Shown here: one piece after another, positions 18,709 to 27,345 of the stretch | Numbering within the stretch: position 1 is the stretch's first letter | How the letters are laid out: the number at the start of each line of letters is the position of its first letter | Assembly (NCBI RefSeq): GCF_030546805.1 | Contig: NZ_JAUOPC010000004.1 | Location: 372,001 to 436,000, forward strand | DNA length: 64,000 bases | Origin: Cyclobacterium sp. 1_MG-2023 | Lineage (GTDB): Bacteria > Bacteroidota > Bacteroidia > Cytophagales > Cyclobacteriaceae | Reading direction: 5' to 3' | The notes under the pieces: generated by a model | The model's database searches: none | The model's input: only the letters and a program-made list of their open reading frames with translations | What the model was told of the DNA's origin: nothing | Made by a program: the position numbers and the translations under genes

Positions 18709-20763
18709 CTACTGCATACTACTAAATTTTTCATGCTTTTCTAAATTCTTTAATTGGTCTTCCCTTTTGAGCCACACCTTTCTAAGCTTCTTTTTGGAAA
18801 ACAGCTCCAATTGGTCACCTACATGTGGGTTGCCGGGTTGAGTGGCGTTGCCATAGGACATCAGGGCCTTGGCGGTAATCTCATCACCAAATTCAGTTGC
18901 GCAAACGTAGGTCTCACCATGGGCGGCAAAGAATTGCCCATTTTCCTCCGGGGAATAATTCATGGTTCTGAAAATACCTAAATTACCGGCTCCACCATTA
19001 CCTCCAAAGCTATAGTTTCCAACCTTTAGCCGGTAAACTTCACCATATGCAATCGAAAGCTTACCATAAGTTTTGATGTGTTTTTCAACAGCCTTTTTTA
19101 AGGAAGAGACCACCGATTGCTCATCTTTTAGCTTGGTTGGCGTGTTCAAAGGATCACCGAAATTCCATTCCACTTCAAATGTTCCTTTACTGCCCAATTC
19201 CTTGGCGAATAAGCTGAACAATACCGGACCATTACTTTTGGTCTCGAAAGCACCATCCCAACTGAGCAATATTTCTAAACCTTCCTTCGTCAAGCTATCC
19301 AGCTCACTGGGATCGATTTTGCTTAAATCTTCTTTTAGCCTTAGAAAATATTCTGATTTTGTATCGTGTTTCAAAGCTATAAACTCTTCTAAACTGAGGT
19401 TTTCTGCATCTTTAATCAACAAAGCTGAACGCTGGGGTCTGAATCCCATGGCGTTTGGAGCCATATGAGAAGGGTAATCCTCAGGACTAATGGCGGCAGG
19501 AATGGTGCTGGTATAGGGAGGGTCATTGGCATTTTGAATCCAGCCATTTTTAGGGTTAAGGTAGGAAGGAACTTCCTTTGAGGAATAGTAGCCCTGCCAC
19601 AAATCATCGCTGGAAGTACTGGAAACGATGTTTTGCCATTTTTTCCAGTCTCCATTTTTCTTAGGGACATTTCCACCAAAATGATAGAGGATATTGTTTT
19701 CCTTGTCACTATAAATCACATTAAACAGTGGGAGGCCATTCATTTTTAGTGCTTCTTGAAATTGTCCGAGCGATTGAGCCTCTCCCATAGCTAGCCACTG
19801 CCCAATGATATTGAGTTTTCCGTCACTATTTGGCCACTTCATGGCAATCGCTTTGTTTTCGCCTTCCTTCACCACCATACCAAACTCAGACTGCTTTCTT
19901 AGCACTACAATTTCCCTGCTTCCTGCCTCCGTTTTTTCAGTTATTAGGAGGCTGTCTATGGTGAAGTCGTGATATTTATTGTCGAGTTGATACTGCCCAT
20001 TTTTAAGGGTAAGTTCGTATAGATCCACATTATCCAAGGTGTTGACGGTATGGGTCCAGCCCAAGTTTTTATTAAAACCTATACCAATGGTTGGTAGGCC
20101 CACCAGGGTGGTCCCATATAAATCATTGGTGCCGGAAATTAAATGTGCTTCAAAAAACAACCAGAAATCATTCCAGTTTAGGTGTGGATTGGCCATTAGC
20201 ATGCTGTTTCCTGAAGCAGTTTTACTTCCATTGATGGCCCAACCATTTGATCCCGGGGTCCAATTATAGGCTTTTCGAATATTGCGGTTGACGAGAAACT
20301 CAAGGTAAAATACCCTGAAGGTATGTTGAAGGATGTCCTCAGGTTTTACCGGGAGGACTACTTTGAATTTTTCCTCCAGCTCATTGAGGTTTTTTTGGGC
20401 ATAGGCATTAATACCTTTGGCAAAGGCAATTAAAACGTCTTTTTCCTTTTGTGGTAATTGGGCAAAAGATCTTCTGGAAGCAGCCAAAACCCCTAACTGA
20501 TGCAATAGCTTGTCTCGTTCAATATTTTCACCCCAGTATTCCCCGGATTTTGCCCGGCCTTCTCCATATAGTTTTAGCATCAAATTGCCATGGTTGTGCA
20601 TTTGTGCCCAGCCCATCATATAATAAAGGTTGTTGTCCGTGCTGGCATAAATATGAGGGATGCCCCATCTGTCCCAAAGAATCTCATCGCTTTGCGGTTT
20701 TGAGCCGGTTAAAGCTGTACCTAAAACAATTGGAACAATTAGAATAATGAGTTTCTTGAACAT
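18709..20763 (-). CDS. penicillin acylase family protein (Ntn-hydrolase)
   Basis: 684 residues with an N-terminal signal peptide (MFKKLIILIVPIVLGTALTG). Penicillin acylases self-cleave to alpha and beta chains and hydrolyse amide bonds of acylated compounds such as beta-lactams and acyl-homoserine lactones. Visible: alpha-chain start WDRWGIPHIYA, the GRAKSGEYWGE segment, and the processing site TPGSNGWAINGSKTASG with Ser172 as the expected N-terminal nucleophile, followed by MLMANPHLNW. Length is near the normal range for the family. Periplasmic or secreted. Likely monocistronic; a DODA-type gene lies 83 bp upstream on the same strand. Possible roles include quorum quenching or cell-wall/peptide amide hydrolysis (inference). 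Confidence 0.92.
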   Translation of the reverse strand: MFKKLIILIVPIVLGTALTGSKPQSDEILWDRWGIPHIYASTDNNLYYMMGWAQMHNHGNLMLKLYGEGRAKSGEYWGENIERDKLLHQLGVLAASRRSFAQLPQKEKDVLIAFAKGINAYAQKNLNELEEKFKVVLPVKPEDILQHTFRVFYLEFLVNRNIRKAYNWTPGSNGWAINGSKTASGNSMLMANPHLNWNDFWLFFEAHLISGTNDLYGTTLVGLPTIGIGFNKNLGWTHTVNTLDNVDLYELTLKNGQYQLDNKYHDFTIDSLLITEKTEAGSREIVVLRKQSEFGMVVKEGENKAIAMKWPNSDGKLNIIGQWLAMGEAQSLGQFQEALKMNGLPLFNVIYSDKENNILYHFGGNVPKKNGDWKKWQNIVSSTSSDDLWQGYYSSKEVPSYLNPKNGWIQNANDPPYTSTIPAAISPEDYPSHMAPNAMGFRPQRSALLIKDAENLSLEEFIALKHDTKSEYFLRLKEDLSKIDPSELDSLTKEGLEILLSWDGAFETKSNGPVLFSLFAKELGSKGTFEVEWNFGDPLNTPTKLKDEQSVVSSLKKAVEKHIKTYGKLSIAYGEVYRLKVGNYSFGGNGGAGNLGIFRTMNYSPEENGQFFAAHGETYVCATEFGDEITAKALMSYGNATQPGNPHVGDQLELFSKKKLRKVWLKREDQLKNLEKHEKFSSMQ

Positions 20764-20846
20764 AAAAATTTACTTTTTAATAGTGAATAGACTCCAGTCA
20801 ATATTCTTGTAAGAATGGACCAACCCATATAAGAATTGACTGCTGC

Positions 20847-21674
20847 TTAATCGAATTTTACTGAAGTCATAGACAAGGAGCCCCCCACGGGTTGGTCATT
20901 AAACAAGCTTGTATTGTCTCGATTATGTTTGAGTGCTAAAGTATAGAGCAAAGGCAAATAATGTTCTGGAGTTGGTATAGCCAGATCAAAAGCTGTTCCC
21001 TGTTTTTTAAAATTTATCAATTTTTGAAAATCTCCATTTAATATCCAGGTTTTCATTTTTTCATTGGCTTCCATGGCCCAATCGAAGGCATATGGCTCTC
21101 CCTGTAGTTTGTCCCATGCAACCTTACCTAAATTATGAACCATATTCCCACTACCAATGATTAAAACTCCTTTTTGACGCAACTGAGATAACTCCTTCGC
21201 CAATTCGAAATGGTGTTTTGGCGGCTTGGTATAATCCAAACTCATTTGAATGGTGGGTATTTCTGCATTGGGGTAAAGGTGTTTAACGACACTCCATGTG
21301 CCATGATCTAGTCCCCAGTTTTTGTCCAGTCCTATTTTGGTTTTTGTGATTAAATCTTTTGTTTCCCGTGCAAGGGAAGGGCTTCCGGGGGCCGGGTATT
21401 GTACGTCAAATAATGCCTGAGGAAAACCGCCAAAATCATGAATGGTTTTAGGTTTCTTCATGGCAGTCACATAGGTGCCTTTGGTTTCCCAATGGGCAGA
21501 AATACATAAAATAGCCTTTGGTTTAGGGATTTCTTCTCCGATTTTTTTAAAGTTTGCGACAAAGGTGTTTTCTTCTATGGCATTCAGAGGGCTGCCGTGT
21601 CCTAAAAATAAGACAGGCATTTTTTGCGCATTGGAAAACGAGCCGGAGAGTTTGTTTAAAGCTTTTAAGTGCAT
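20847..21674 (-). CDS. ygiD: extradiol ring-cleavage dioxygenase, DODA/YgiD-type
   Basis: 275 residues of the class III (LigB-like) dioxygenase family, DODA type. Visible metal-binding and active-site segments: LFLGHGSPLNAI, LCISAHWET, IHDFGGFP, and the late YDWAMEANE-like region. E. coli YgiD opens L-DOPA at the 4,5 position; the physiological substrate in Bacteroidota is not established. The start at 21674 is supported by the family beginning shortly before MPVLFLGHGSP. It lies upstream of the acylase gene on the same strand. Confidence 0.87.
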   Translation of the reverse strand: MHLKALNKLSGSFSNAQKMPVLFLGHGSPLNAIEENTFVANFKKIGEEIPKPKAILCISAHWETKGTYVTAMKKPKTIHDFGGFPQALFDVQYPAPGSPSLARETKDLITKTKIGLDKNWGLDHGTWSVVKHLYPNAEIPTIQMSLDYTKPPKHHFELAKELSQLRQKGVLIIGSGNMVHNLGKVAWDKLQGEPYAFDWAMEANEKMKTWILNGDFQKLINFKKQGTAFDLAIPTPEHYLPLLYTLALKHNRDNTSLFNDQPVGGSLSMTSVKFD

Positions 21675-21851
21675 TGATTGAATGATTATTGGGTGGCATT
21701 TAAGTATTCATAGGGGTGAGGATTGCTTTGAAAAAGAGCTCCCCTATAAATATACTCCTTGTTTCCAATAATGGGTTACTTGGGTTTTGGAATATGTAGA
21801 ATATTAAGAAAAAAAATGATAAATATGAAGCTTTTTTTTGCTTAAGATAGT

Positions 21852-21981
21852 GTTAAGATTTTGTCAGTATTGTTGCAGAAAAAAAAGCAACAATACCGCC
21901 AAAATCAGTTGGCGTACTTACCATTTTGCAGGGGCTATTTCCCCTGCCTACAAAAATGTCACCCCTGACCGGGGTTTTATG
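21852..21981 (+). repeat. structured ~130-bp repeat, copy 1
   Basis: Three consecutive hairpins. Stem 1: ATTTTG/CAAAAT flanking a perfect 10-bp GTATTGTTGC/GCAACAATAC helix with an opposed TCA/CGC internal loop. Stem 2: ATTTTG-CAGGGG paired with CCCCTG-(CCTA bulge)-CAAAAAT. Stem 3: ACCCC-TGACC-GGGGT, then TTTATG. Differs from copy 3 at about five positions only. Lies in a non-coding gap between two minus-strand genes. It could be a structured RNA or a palindromic dispersed element; I do not recognise the family. Confidence 0.85.
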
Positions 21982-22086
21982 CTTTCATGTATTTAAAGAG
22001 TAGGTTAATAAGAAAGCAACAGTTTTCCAAAAAAAAATAATGTGGAGGAAAAGAAGTAATTTCTAGTTTGAATTTTAGGTGGTCGA

Positions 22087-22208
22087 AGTTTTGTCAGTAA
22101 TGTTGCAGAAAAAGGCAACAATACCGCCAAAATCAATTTTCGTTAAAACATTTAGCCAGGGGTTATTTACCCCTAGCTAAATAAATTACCTATGAACGTA
22201 ATTTTATG
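22087..22208 (+). repeat. structured repeat, diverged copy 2
   Basis: Same orientation as copies 1 and 3. Stem 1 sequence is nearly unchanged (TTTTGTCAGTAATGTTGC with GCAACAATACCGCCAAAA, one mismatch), but stems 2 and 3 keep only their fold: TTTAGC-C-AGGGGT pairs with ACCCCT-A-GCTAAA, and ATTAC pairs with GTAAT where copies 1 and 3 have ACCCC/GGGGT. Ends in TTTTATG like the others. This is a compensatory pattern rather than random decay. Confidence 0.8.
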
Positions 22209-22275
22209 CATTGAATAAGGTTCAATATTAAGCGCATTCAAAGGGTTGGAATGAAAAGTAGAACCATGAAATAGA

Positions 22276-22302
22276 AATTCCCCTGATCCTTCAGGGGGAA
22301 TT
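22276..22302 (-). terminator. terminator of the methyltransferase/winged-helix operon
   Basis: AATTCCCCTGA pairs with TCAGGGGGAATT (one bulged G) around a TCCT loop. Read on the minus strand it is followed by TCTATTTC. It lies 10 bp downstream of the small winged-helix gene. Confidence 0.7.
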
Positions 22303-22312
22303 ACACAGGGTT

Positions 22313-22510
22313 TTATTTTTTCTTTGTCTTCATAAGCGAATAATTACAGACTCCTTTGCGCTCGTATTTGATTTTATTTTCGGATAGGAGCAAAGCCAAT
22401 ATAGCTTGGGTTTTTTGCTCATCAAGACCAATTTGTTCTCCCAAATCTATTTCATTGTGCTTTCCTCTGTTTGCTGACAATGCTTGGAAGTATTGTACTT
22501 TATTTTTCAT
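22313..22510 (-). CDS. small winged-helix-like protein
   Basis: 65 residues, ATG at 22510, overlapping the 3' end of the methyltransferase gene by 11 bp, so translation is probably coupled. The helical pattern (HNEIDLGEQIGLDEQKTQAI, then LLSENKIKYERKGVCNYSL) resembles a winged helix-turn-helix with a beta wing. I do not recognise a named family. It may be a DNA-binding partner or a regulator of its operon. The gene pair is bracketed by repeat copies 2 and 3. Confidence 0.7.
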   Translation of the reverse strand: MKNKVQYFQALSANRGKHNEIDLGEQIGLDEQKTQAILALLLSENKIKYERKGVCNYSLMKTKKK

Positions 22511-23339
22511 AGGGCGATTTTTTTTTAATTGCGATCATCATATGTGGACTAAAAGGCAGTAGGTTGCCATCCTTTTCAGTTAGCTGAATTAGTTCTAACA
22601 ATGTTTTTCTTCTTTCACTATTTTCCATGTTGGCAAAATAATTCTTGTCTAACCAGGCCATACCTTCCACTGCATAAGTATTCAAATGGATAAATCCCTG
22701 ACTCAAAAACTCTTCTTCGAGCTGCGGGGGATTGTGATAATAAGCTTCAGCCAATAACCATGGAAAATCAAGGGGTGGGTTGTGTATTCCTGAAGTTAAT
22801 TCTTCTTTGCACATTTCGAAAAATGATTTTTTGTGAATCAAACCATTTAGTAGGCCTACCAAAGTTGAGGCCGTATAGTTGATTGCAAAACCCAAAACAA
22901 TACCGTTGTTTTTTAAAACCCGTTTTGCTTCACGAACCGTTAATTCCCTGTCTTCCTTTTTTTGAAGGTGGTAAAGTGGTCCGTGGAGAATGATTAGGTC
23001 AGCGAAATTATTTGGAAATTCTAATTTTCGAGATTCTCCTTGATGTACATGAAATTTATTGCCCCGTTTATTAGCTCTTTTTAAGGCGATTTTAATGTGC
23101 TTATCAACCGGTTCTACCATATGAACTTTATGTTCTTTTTGCGCAAGCCATGCTGAATATTTTCCGGTACCGCCACCAACATCGATGATGCAGGAAGAAG
23201 TAGCAGGCAGGTATTTGGCGATAAGTGATTTTGTTCTTTCAAATTCAAATAAGCCCATACCTTTGTCCAGTCGGGTTTCTTCAGAAGCTTTGGTGTAGAA
23301 ATGGTTGATGCTTTTATTGATGAACTGTTTACTTTTCAT
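22500..23339 (-). CDS. class I SAM-dependent methyltransferase
   Basis: 279 residues with the canonical motif I IIDVGGGTGKYSAWLAQ at about 50-66, motif II acidic MVEP, and motif IV-like DLIILHGPLYHL. The rest is Rossmann-like with a lid rich in aromatic residues. Substrate cannot be inferred; the best analogy is small-molecule methyltransferases of the Methyltransf_11/25 type. First gene of a two-gene unit with the small winged-helix protein. Repeat copy 3 is upstream of its start and copies 1 and 2 are downstream. Confidence 0.9.
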   Translation of the reverse strand: MKSKQFINKSINHFYTKASEETRLDKGMGLFEFERTKSLIAKYLPATSSCIIDVGGGTGKYSAWLAQKEHKVHMVEPVDKHIKIALKRANKRGNKFHVHQGESRKLEFPNNFADLIILHGPLYHLQKKEDRELTVREAKRVLKNNGIVLGFAINYTASTLVGLLNGLIHKKSFFEMCKEELTSGIHNPPLDFPWLLAEAYYHNPPQLEEEFLSQGFIHLNTYAVEGMAWLDKNYFANMENSERRKTLLELIQLTEKDGNLLPFSPHMMIAIKKKSPYEK

Positions 23340-23610
23340 TTTAAATATAAATGTCCTGCAGATCTATAAATGTTGAAAACATTTAAAATCAATGCGACAA
23401 TTGATTAAATAATTAAAAAGGGTGTGATTATCTGTTCATAGGAGATCAGGAGATTCCCATGGAGCAATTGCTCGTCAAACGAGTTTGCCTTTTAAAAAAG
23501 ACACAGATGATATGTTGATTTCAGTAAAACAGATGATAAAGGTAGGGGATTAGATTTAATTTTTCCTGATTTTCCTGGTTTTTTTAAGATGGCGTTACTA
23601 TTCGATTTAG

Positions 23611-23741
23611 GTTAAGATTTTGTCAGTATTGTTGCAGAAAAAAGAAGCAACAATACCGCCAAAATCAGTTGGCATAGTTACCATTTTGCAGGGGCTATTG
23701 TCCCTGCCTACAAAAATGTCACCCCTGACCGGGGTTTTATG
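23611..23741 (+). repeat. structured ~130-bp repeat, copy 3
   Basis: Nearly identical to copy 1 over its whole length. The changes fall in the stem 1 loop, the linker (GGCATAGTTA for GGCGTACTTA) and the stem 2 tip, where GGGG-CTATTG-TCCC replaces one Watson-Crick pair by G-U. Same orientation as copies 1 and 2, in the gap between a DUF975-like gene and the methyltransferase gene. Confidence 0.85.
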
Positions 23742-23795
23742 TTTATTCGAAATTATAGTCTATCAATAGTTAAATTGGCTGAGTTAAAAAAAGAA

Positions 23796-23831
23796 AACCA
23801 AGTCCCTTGACAATATTCAAAGGACTTGGTT
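23796..23831 (-). terminator. terminator of the DUF975-like gene
   Basis: AACCAAGTCCCTTGA pairs with TCAAAGGACTTGGTT (14 of 15 pairs). On the minus strand the stem is followed by TTCTTTTTTTAA. It lies about 50 bp after the stop codon of the gene at 23884-24492. The rest of 23340-23610 holds no gene I can support. Confidence 0.85.
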
Positions 23832-23883
23832 TGTTGATTTTTTTTTCTTCGAGATAGCTTTACGCTTTGTAAGTAAATTGATT

Positions 23884-24492
23884 TTAGATAACCTCAGGGA
23901 TGATATTCCTGTTTTTTATGTCCATATAAAATTTAGCCAGGGTCACATTGGCAAAGGGGATAAACCACAAAAATCCAATTCCCAAGGTAAGGATACAAAG
24001 CAAAGCCATACCAAGAAACATCAAGAACATAAGGAAAAGCTTCATTTTGTAACCATTCATCATTTGCTTGCTTTTGTCAATGGCATCCAGTGGACCGATT
24101 TTTGGGTCATCAGCGATGATATAGAAAGTCATGGCATAGGATAGAGCGGCAATTATTCCCGGGATTATCAGCAAAAGCATCCATAAAAAGATAAATAGGA
24201 TCATTAACAAATAAGCGCCTAAAGCTGTTCCGAAATTATTGAAGCCATCAAATATTTGTTGCAATTGGGCATTTTGGTCTCGGGCAATACTCAAGGAGAA
24301 ATAGGCCAAACCTAGTGTCATAGGTCCTGTAATTAACAAGGTTCCCAAGGCTATCATCGGATAGTAATCTGCCATTCCTTGTAAAAAGCCCATGATAAAC
24401 ATATATAAAAGAAAAGTACCTATGGCCAATCCCCAATTTCCTTTTAAAGAGGCTTTTGCCATTTTCATTAATTCTACATTCTCAGTTCCCAT
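23884..24492 (-). CDS. DUF975-like integral membrane protein
   Basis: 202 residues with an amphipathic start (MAKASLKGNWGLAIGTFLLY) and about five membrane segments. The order (short N-terminal KASLKGNW motif, GPMTLGLAYFSLSIAR, LLIIPGIIAALSYAMTFYIIADDP, DAIDKSKQMMNGYKMKLF, late Trp/Phe-rich helix) fits the DUF975 family of unknown function. Monocistronic with its own terminator. Confidence 0.8.
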   Translation of the reverse strand: MGTENVELMKMAKASLKGNWGLAIGTFLLYMFIMGFLQGMADYYPMIALGTLLITGPMTLGLAYFSLSIARDQNAQLQQIFDGFNNFGTALGAYLLMILFIFLWMLLLIIPGIIAALSYAMTFYIIADDPKIGPLDAIDKSKQMMNGYKMKLFLMFLMFLGMALLCILTLGIGFLWFIPFANVTLAKFYMDIKNRNIIPEVI

Positions 24493-24667
24493 ATTTTATT
24501 TTGTTCAGGTTTTAAGTGGCTAGGTAGCATTTGTTCTTTTATAATAGTAGGTGAAATCCTATCACAGGGCTAAGCCCTTAGGATTGAATATAGGTTAAAT
24601 TTTAGACGAGACCAATAGTTTGAAATATAATTTTCTATTTTGGTGCGTTTTGATATCATACCGGATC

Positions 24668-24726
24668 CTGAGCGGAGTCGAGTAGGTAATACGGATACGT
24701 CACCCTTTGGCTTCGGCTCCGCTCAG
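24668..24726. repeat. GAGCGGAGTCGAG-type palindromic intergenic repeat
   Basis: CTGAGCGGAG (24668-24677) pairs perfectly with CTCCGCTCAG (24717-24726), and CCGG boxes flank both arms. It is GC-rich against an AT-rich background. The motif resembles dispersed palindromes seen in many Bacteroidota intergenic regions (established knowledge, from memory). Confidence 0.6.
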
Positions 24727-24753
24727 CCGCCGGGTTTTCTATTTGCTTAATAG

Positions 24754-24788
24754 TTTTTGAAATTCATGATTAGGATTAAATAACTTTG
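24754..24788 (+). promoter_or_regulatory. Bacteroidetes promoter of the beta-propeller lipoprotein gene
   Basis: TTTTTG (24754-24759), 21-bp spacer, then a perfect TAACTTTG (24781-24788) match to -33/-7 consensus. Expected start of transcription near 24794. Confidence 0.7.
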
Positions 24789-24797
24789 TTTTTAGTT

Positions 24798-24818
24798 TTA
24801 TTATTATTATTATTATTA
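24798..24818 (+). repeat. (TTA)7 trinucleotide microsatellite in the 5' leader
   Basis: Seven uninterrupted TTA units lie directly downstream of the predicted transcription start and before the TTG start codon of the lipoprotein gene. Copy-number change would alter leader length or structure, but not the reading frame. Confidence 0.85.
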
Positions 24819-24846
24819 TGAATAATTAAAATAATCCTAAAGAAAA

Positions 24847-26004
24847 TTGAAAAGAATAGTATTCATACTGACAATGTTTGTTTGCTCCTGCTCAGAAAAA
24901 GTTGCGTCAGATCAAGAGCTTGTAACAATAGAGATAGATCTGGATCAATCGGTTGAAGGGAAATTATCAGATCATTTTGAAAAACCCGAATATATTATTT
25001 TGGATTACCCGGACAGCAACCCTGTAATTAACCTCTATAATGTTGTTTTTAGAGATGGGTTGATATTTATTAGAGACAATAGATCCCATAATTTATTTGT
25101 CTTTGATGAAGAAGGCCAAGTTGTCAATACGATTTATGCCAATGGTATGGGGCCGGGAGAGTATATCCAAATGGATGACTTTCAGGTTACTGAAGATCGG
25201 ATTTTTATTCAAGACACTCATTTACAAAAACAACTTGAGTTTGATAGAAATGGCGAATTCATTAAAGAAATAAAAAATAGCTACCAAAACACCAACTTTT
25301 ATGTAGCAGATACTTATTCTATTTACTTTATGTCCTATAAAACTGATTTCCAAGGATATAATTTTGTTAGAAGGGATAACTCAACAGATGTAGAAGAATT
25401 TTTTCATAAGATAGACAAACCATTAGAGTACATTGTAAAGGTCGATAACTTAAACGGATTTAAAGAAATAGAATCAAAAGGTCTTCTATATTTTTCAATG
25501 CCACACGCTACAAAGGTTGTGTTTATAGATAAATTTTCAGGGTTTTTGAAGGATACTTATTTTTTTGATTTTGGAAAACACAATGTAGCTGATGAAAAAA
25601 GAGGATTTGAAAAAAGAGAAGAATTAAAAGTTTTAGTCAGAGACCGAAAATTGGTTAGTAGGATTGATTTAATTCATTCGTATTTGGATAAATATGTATT
25701 GTTTGTTAGGCAAGGTCTTGATCAAAGACATTATATTTTTATGGACCATGATTTTAATATTCTTAATCAATGGAAAAACCTAGAAAATGATATAGATGGA
25801 ATGCCATATGTTTTCCCTTGGACAGGAACAGATGATCATTTAGTATTTAGGTTTCATTCATCGAACTTCTTTAATAAATATGTGGAGTTGTATGGAAATA
25901 AAAAAGTTAAAATAATGAAAGGAAATATTCATGACTTTTTTCAAACGAATAAAAAAAGATTAAAAGAGGATACATGGGTTTTGATTAAATTAAAGATTAA
26001 ATGA
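24847..26004 (+). CDS. 6-bladed beta-propeller lipoprotein
   Basis: 385 residues. The TTG at 24847 is the only start that leaves a signal peptide (MKRIVFILTMFVCSCSEK, lipobox then Cys); an in-frame stop lies only 6 bp upstream and the first internal ATG is inside the signal. After the signal come repeated beta-strand units (GLIFIRDNRSHNLFVFDEEG, RIFIQDTHLQKQLEFDRNGE) typical of Bacteroidetes 6-bladed propeller (BF3164-like) proteins of unknown function. Followed 49 bp later by a DUF4221-like lipoprotein gene on the same strand. Confidence 0.75.
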   Translation: MKRIVFILTMFVCSCSEKVASDQELVTIEIDLDQSVEGKLSDHFEKPEYIILDYPDSNPVINLYNVVFRDGLIFIRDNRSHNLFVFDEEGQVVNTIYANGMGPGEYIQMDDFQVTEDRIFIQDTHLQKQLEFDRNGEFIKEIKNSYQNTNFYVADTYSIYFMSYKTDFQGYNFVRRDNSTDVEEFFHKIDKPLEYIVKVDNLNGFKEIESKGLLYFSMPHATKVVFIDKFSGFLKDTYFFDFGKHNVADEKRGFEKREELKVLVRDRKLVSRIDLIHSYLDKYVLFVRQGLDQRHYIFMDHDFNILNQWKNLENDIDGMPYVFPWTGTDDHLVFRFHSSNFFNKYVELYGNKKVKIMKGNIHDFFQTNKKRLKEDTWVLIKLKIK

Positions 26005-26053
26005 GCTTTTTAAAATTTTGTAGATTATTAAGTACCCATAATTGCTTGTGAGA

Positions 26054-27193
26054 ATGAGAATATTTTTTCTGTTGTTGATATTGATAGCAACCGGATGTAA
26101 GGGTTCGGTAGAAGAGAAGGCACTGGATTATAAAACCAGTCTTCTTGAAATAAAGCTCTTAGAAACCACTCCGGTTAATCCTCGGTATACTCAGTTGATT
26201 GCCTCAGACTCGGGTGAATACCTTTTACTTTTAAACGACTTTAAGGATAAATTCCAATTTCTTGAACTTCCCTCAGGGAAGATAGCCCATGAAATAGCTA
26301 TTCAGAGGGAGGGTGAACATGGGGTGTCAGGATTTAATGCCGGAACCGTCACTAGTTGGGATTCTCTTTGGGTAACTAATAGGCCTCCAAATCTAGTATT
26401 AACAAACTTTAATGGAGAGGTGTCTAAAAGAATACCTATTATTGATGATCAAATACCACTTACCACAATAAAATCAAATTTTGATCGGCGAATACATCAA
26501 TATGGAAACAAAATTTTCGGTTCACAACCACTTTTCATGGACCATCATGGGATGAATAAAGATGCCATTCAAAAGCAAAGATTGGTCTTTAGTTTAGATA
26601 TTAACACAGGAGATGTGAAGTGGTACGATGTGTTTTACAGAGAAGACTATTGGGATAATGGCAAAAAGCCTTCCGGTTACTCATGGACAGAAAAGGAGGG
26701 AAAGCTATACATTGCACCTTGGCATGACCATGAGATTCAGGTTTTTGATATGGCTTCAGGTACAGTTACAAATCGAAAAGAGGTTAAATCATTCCATGTC
26801 AACAAATTTAATTATGTTAACGAAATTCCTCCTATTGAAAAAGCTTGGCTTAATAGGTTTTCCTCAGACCGTTATGAAAACTTTCTTTATGATAAGTACA
26901 GGGACGTTTTTTACCGAATATTTTTACCTTCCTTTGATCCTGAAAACTTGGAGGAAGAATACAACCATAGAGAGCTCGAATTCTCAAGACCCTATTCGGG
27001 TGTGATGGTTTTGGATAGCGAACTGAATATTATCGGAGAACATATTTTTGATAAATTTCAGGTTTATTCATTAAATAACCATTTTGTAGGTGAGAAAGGA
27101 TTGTACATTTCTGCAAACAATCCCTTTAACCCAAAATATAATGAGGATATGTTAAGGTACATGATATTTACGCCAGTGTTGAAGGAGGATTAA
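26054..27193 (+). CDS. DUF4221-like beta-propeller lipoprotein
   Basis: 379 residues from the ATG at 26054; an in-frame TTG at 26042 is possible but unnecessary. Short signal with lipobox ATGC. The rest is all-beta with repeated ELPSGKIAHEIAIQREGEHG-like blades and a GxxIFDKFQVYSL C-terminal region. I place it in DUF4221 by overall resemblance, with moderate confidence. It probably forms one operon with the preceding propeller lipoprotein. A second member of the same kind lies at 60003-61091. Confidence 0.65.
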   Translation: MRIFFLLLILIATGCKGSVEEKALDYKTSLLEIKLLETTPVNPRYTQLIASDSGEYLLLLNDFKDKFQFLELPSGKIAHEIAIQREGEHGVSGFNAGTVTSWDSLWVTNRPPNLVLTNFNGEVSKRIPIIDDQIPLTTIKSNFDRRIHQYGNKIFGSQPLFMDHHGMNKDAIQKQRLVFSLDINTGDVKWYDVFYREDYWDNGKKPSGYSWTEKEGKLYIAPWHDHEIQVFDMASGTVTNRKEVKSFHVNKFNYVNEIPPIEKAWLNRFSSDRYENFLYDKYRDVFYRIFLPSFDPENLEEEYNHRELEFSRPYSGVMVLDSELNIIGEHIFDKFQVYSLNNHFVGEKGLYISANNPFNPKYNEDMLRYMIFTPVLKED

Positions 27194-27345
27194 AATTTGA
27201 CAGAATTATCCCAAGAATAAAGCAAGTCCTCTAAATAGTTCCACCTTGAAAATTTAAATAATGTAATAGGTTTACAGTTTATGTAAAAAATCCCAATTTG
27301 AATTTCCAATTATAGCAACCTTATATTTTAGAATATTTACGTTAG

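Noticed and set aside
21852-23741. Integron attC sites for the ~130-bp repeats
   Set aside because: attC sites need inverted core sites (GTTRRRY and RYYYAAC) at the two ends. The repeats begin GTTAAGA and end TTTTATG, without a complementary terminal pair, and no integrase is present.
21852-23741. CRISPR array
   Set aside because: Units are about 130 bp, only three, irregularly spaced, and separated by genes and not by short spacers.
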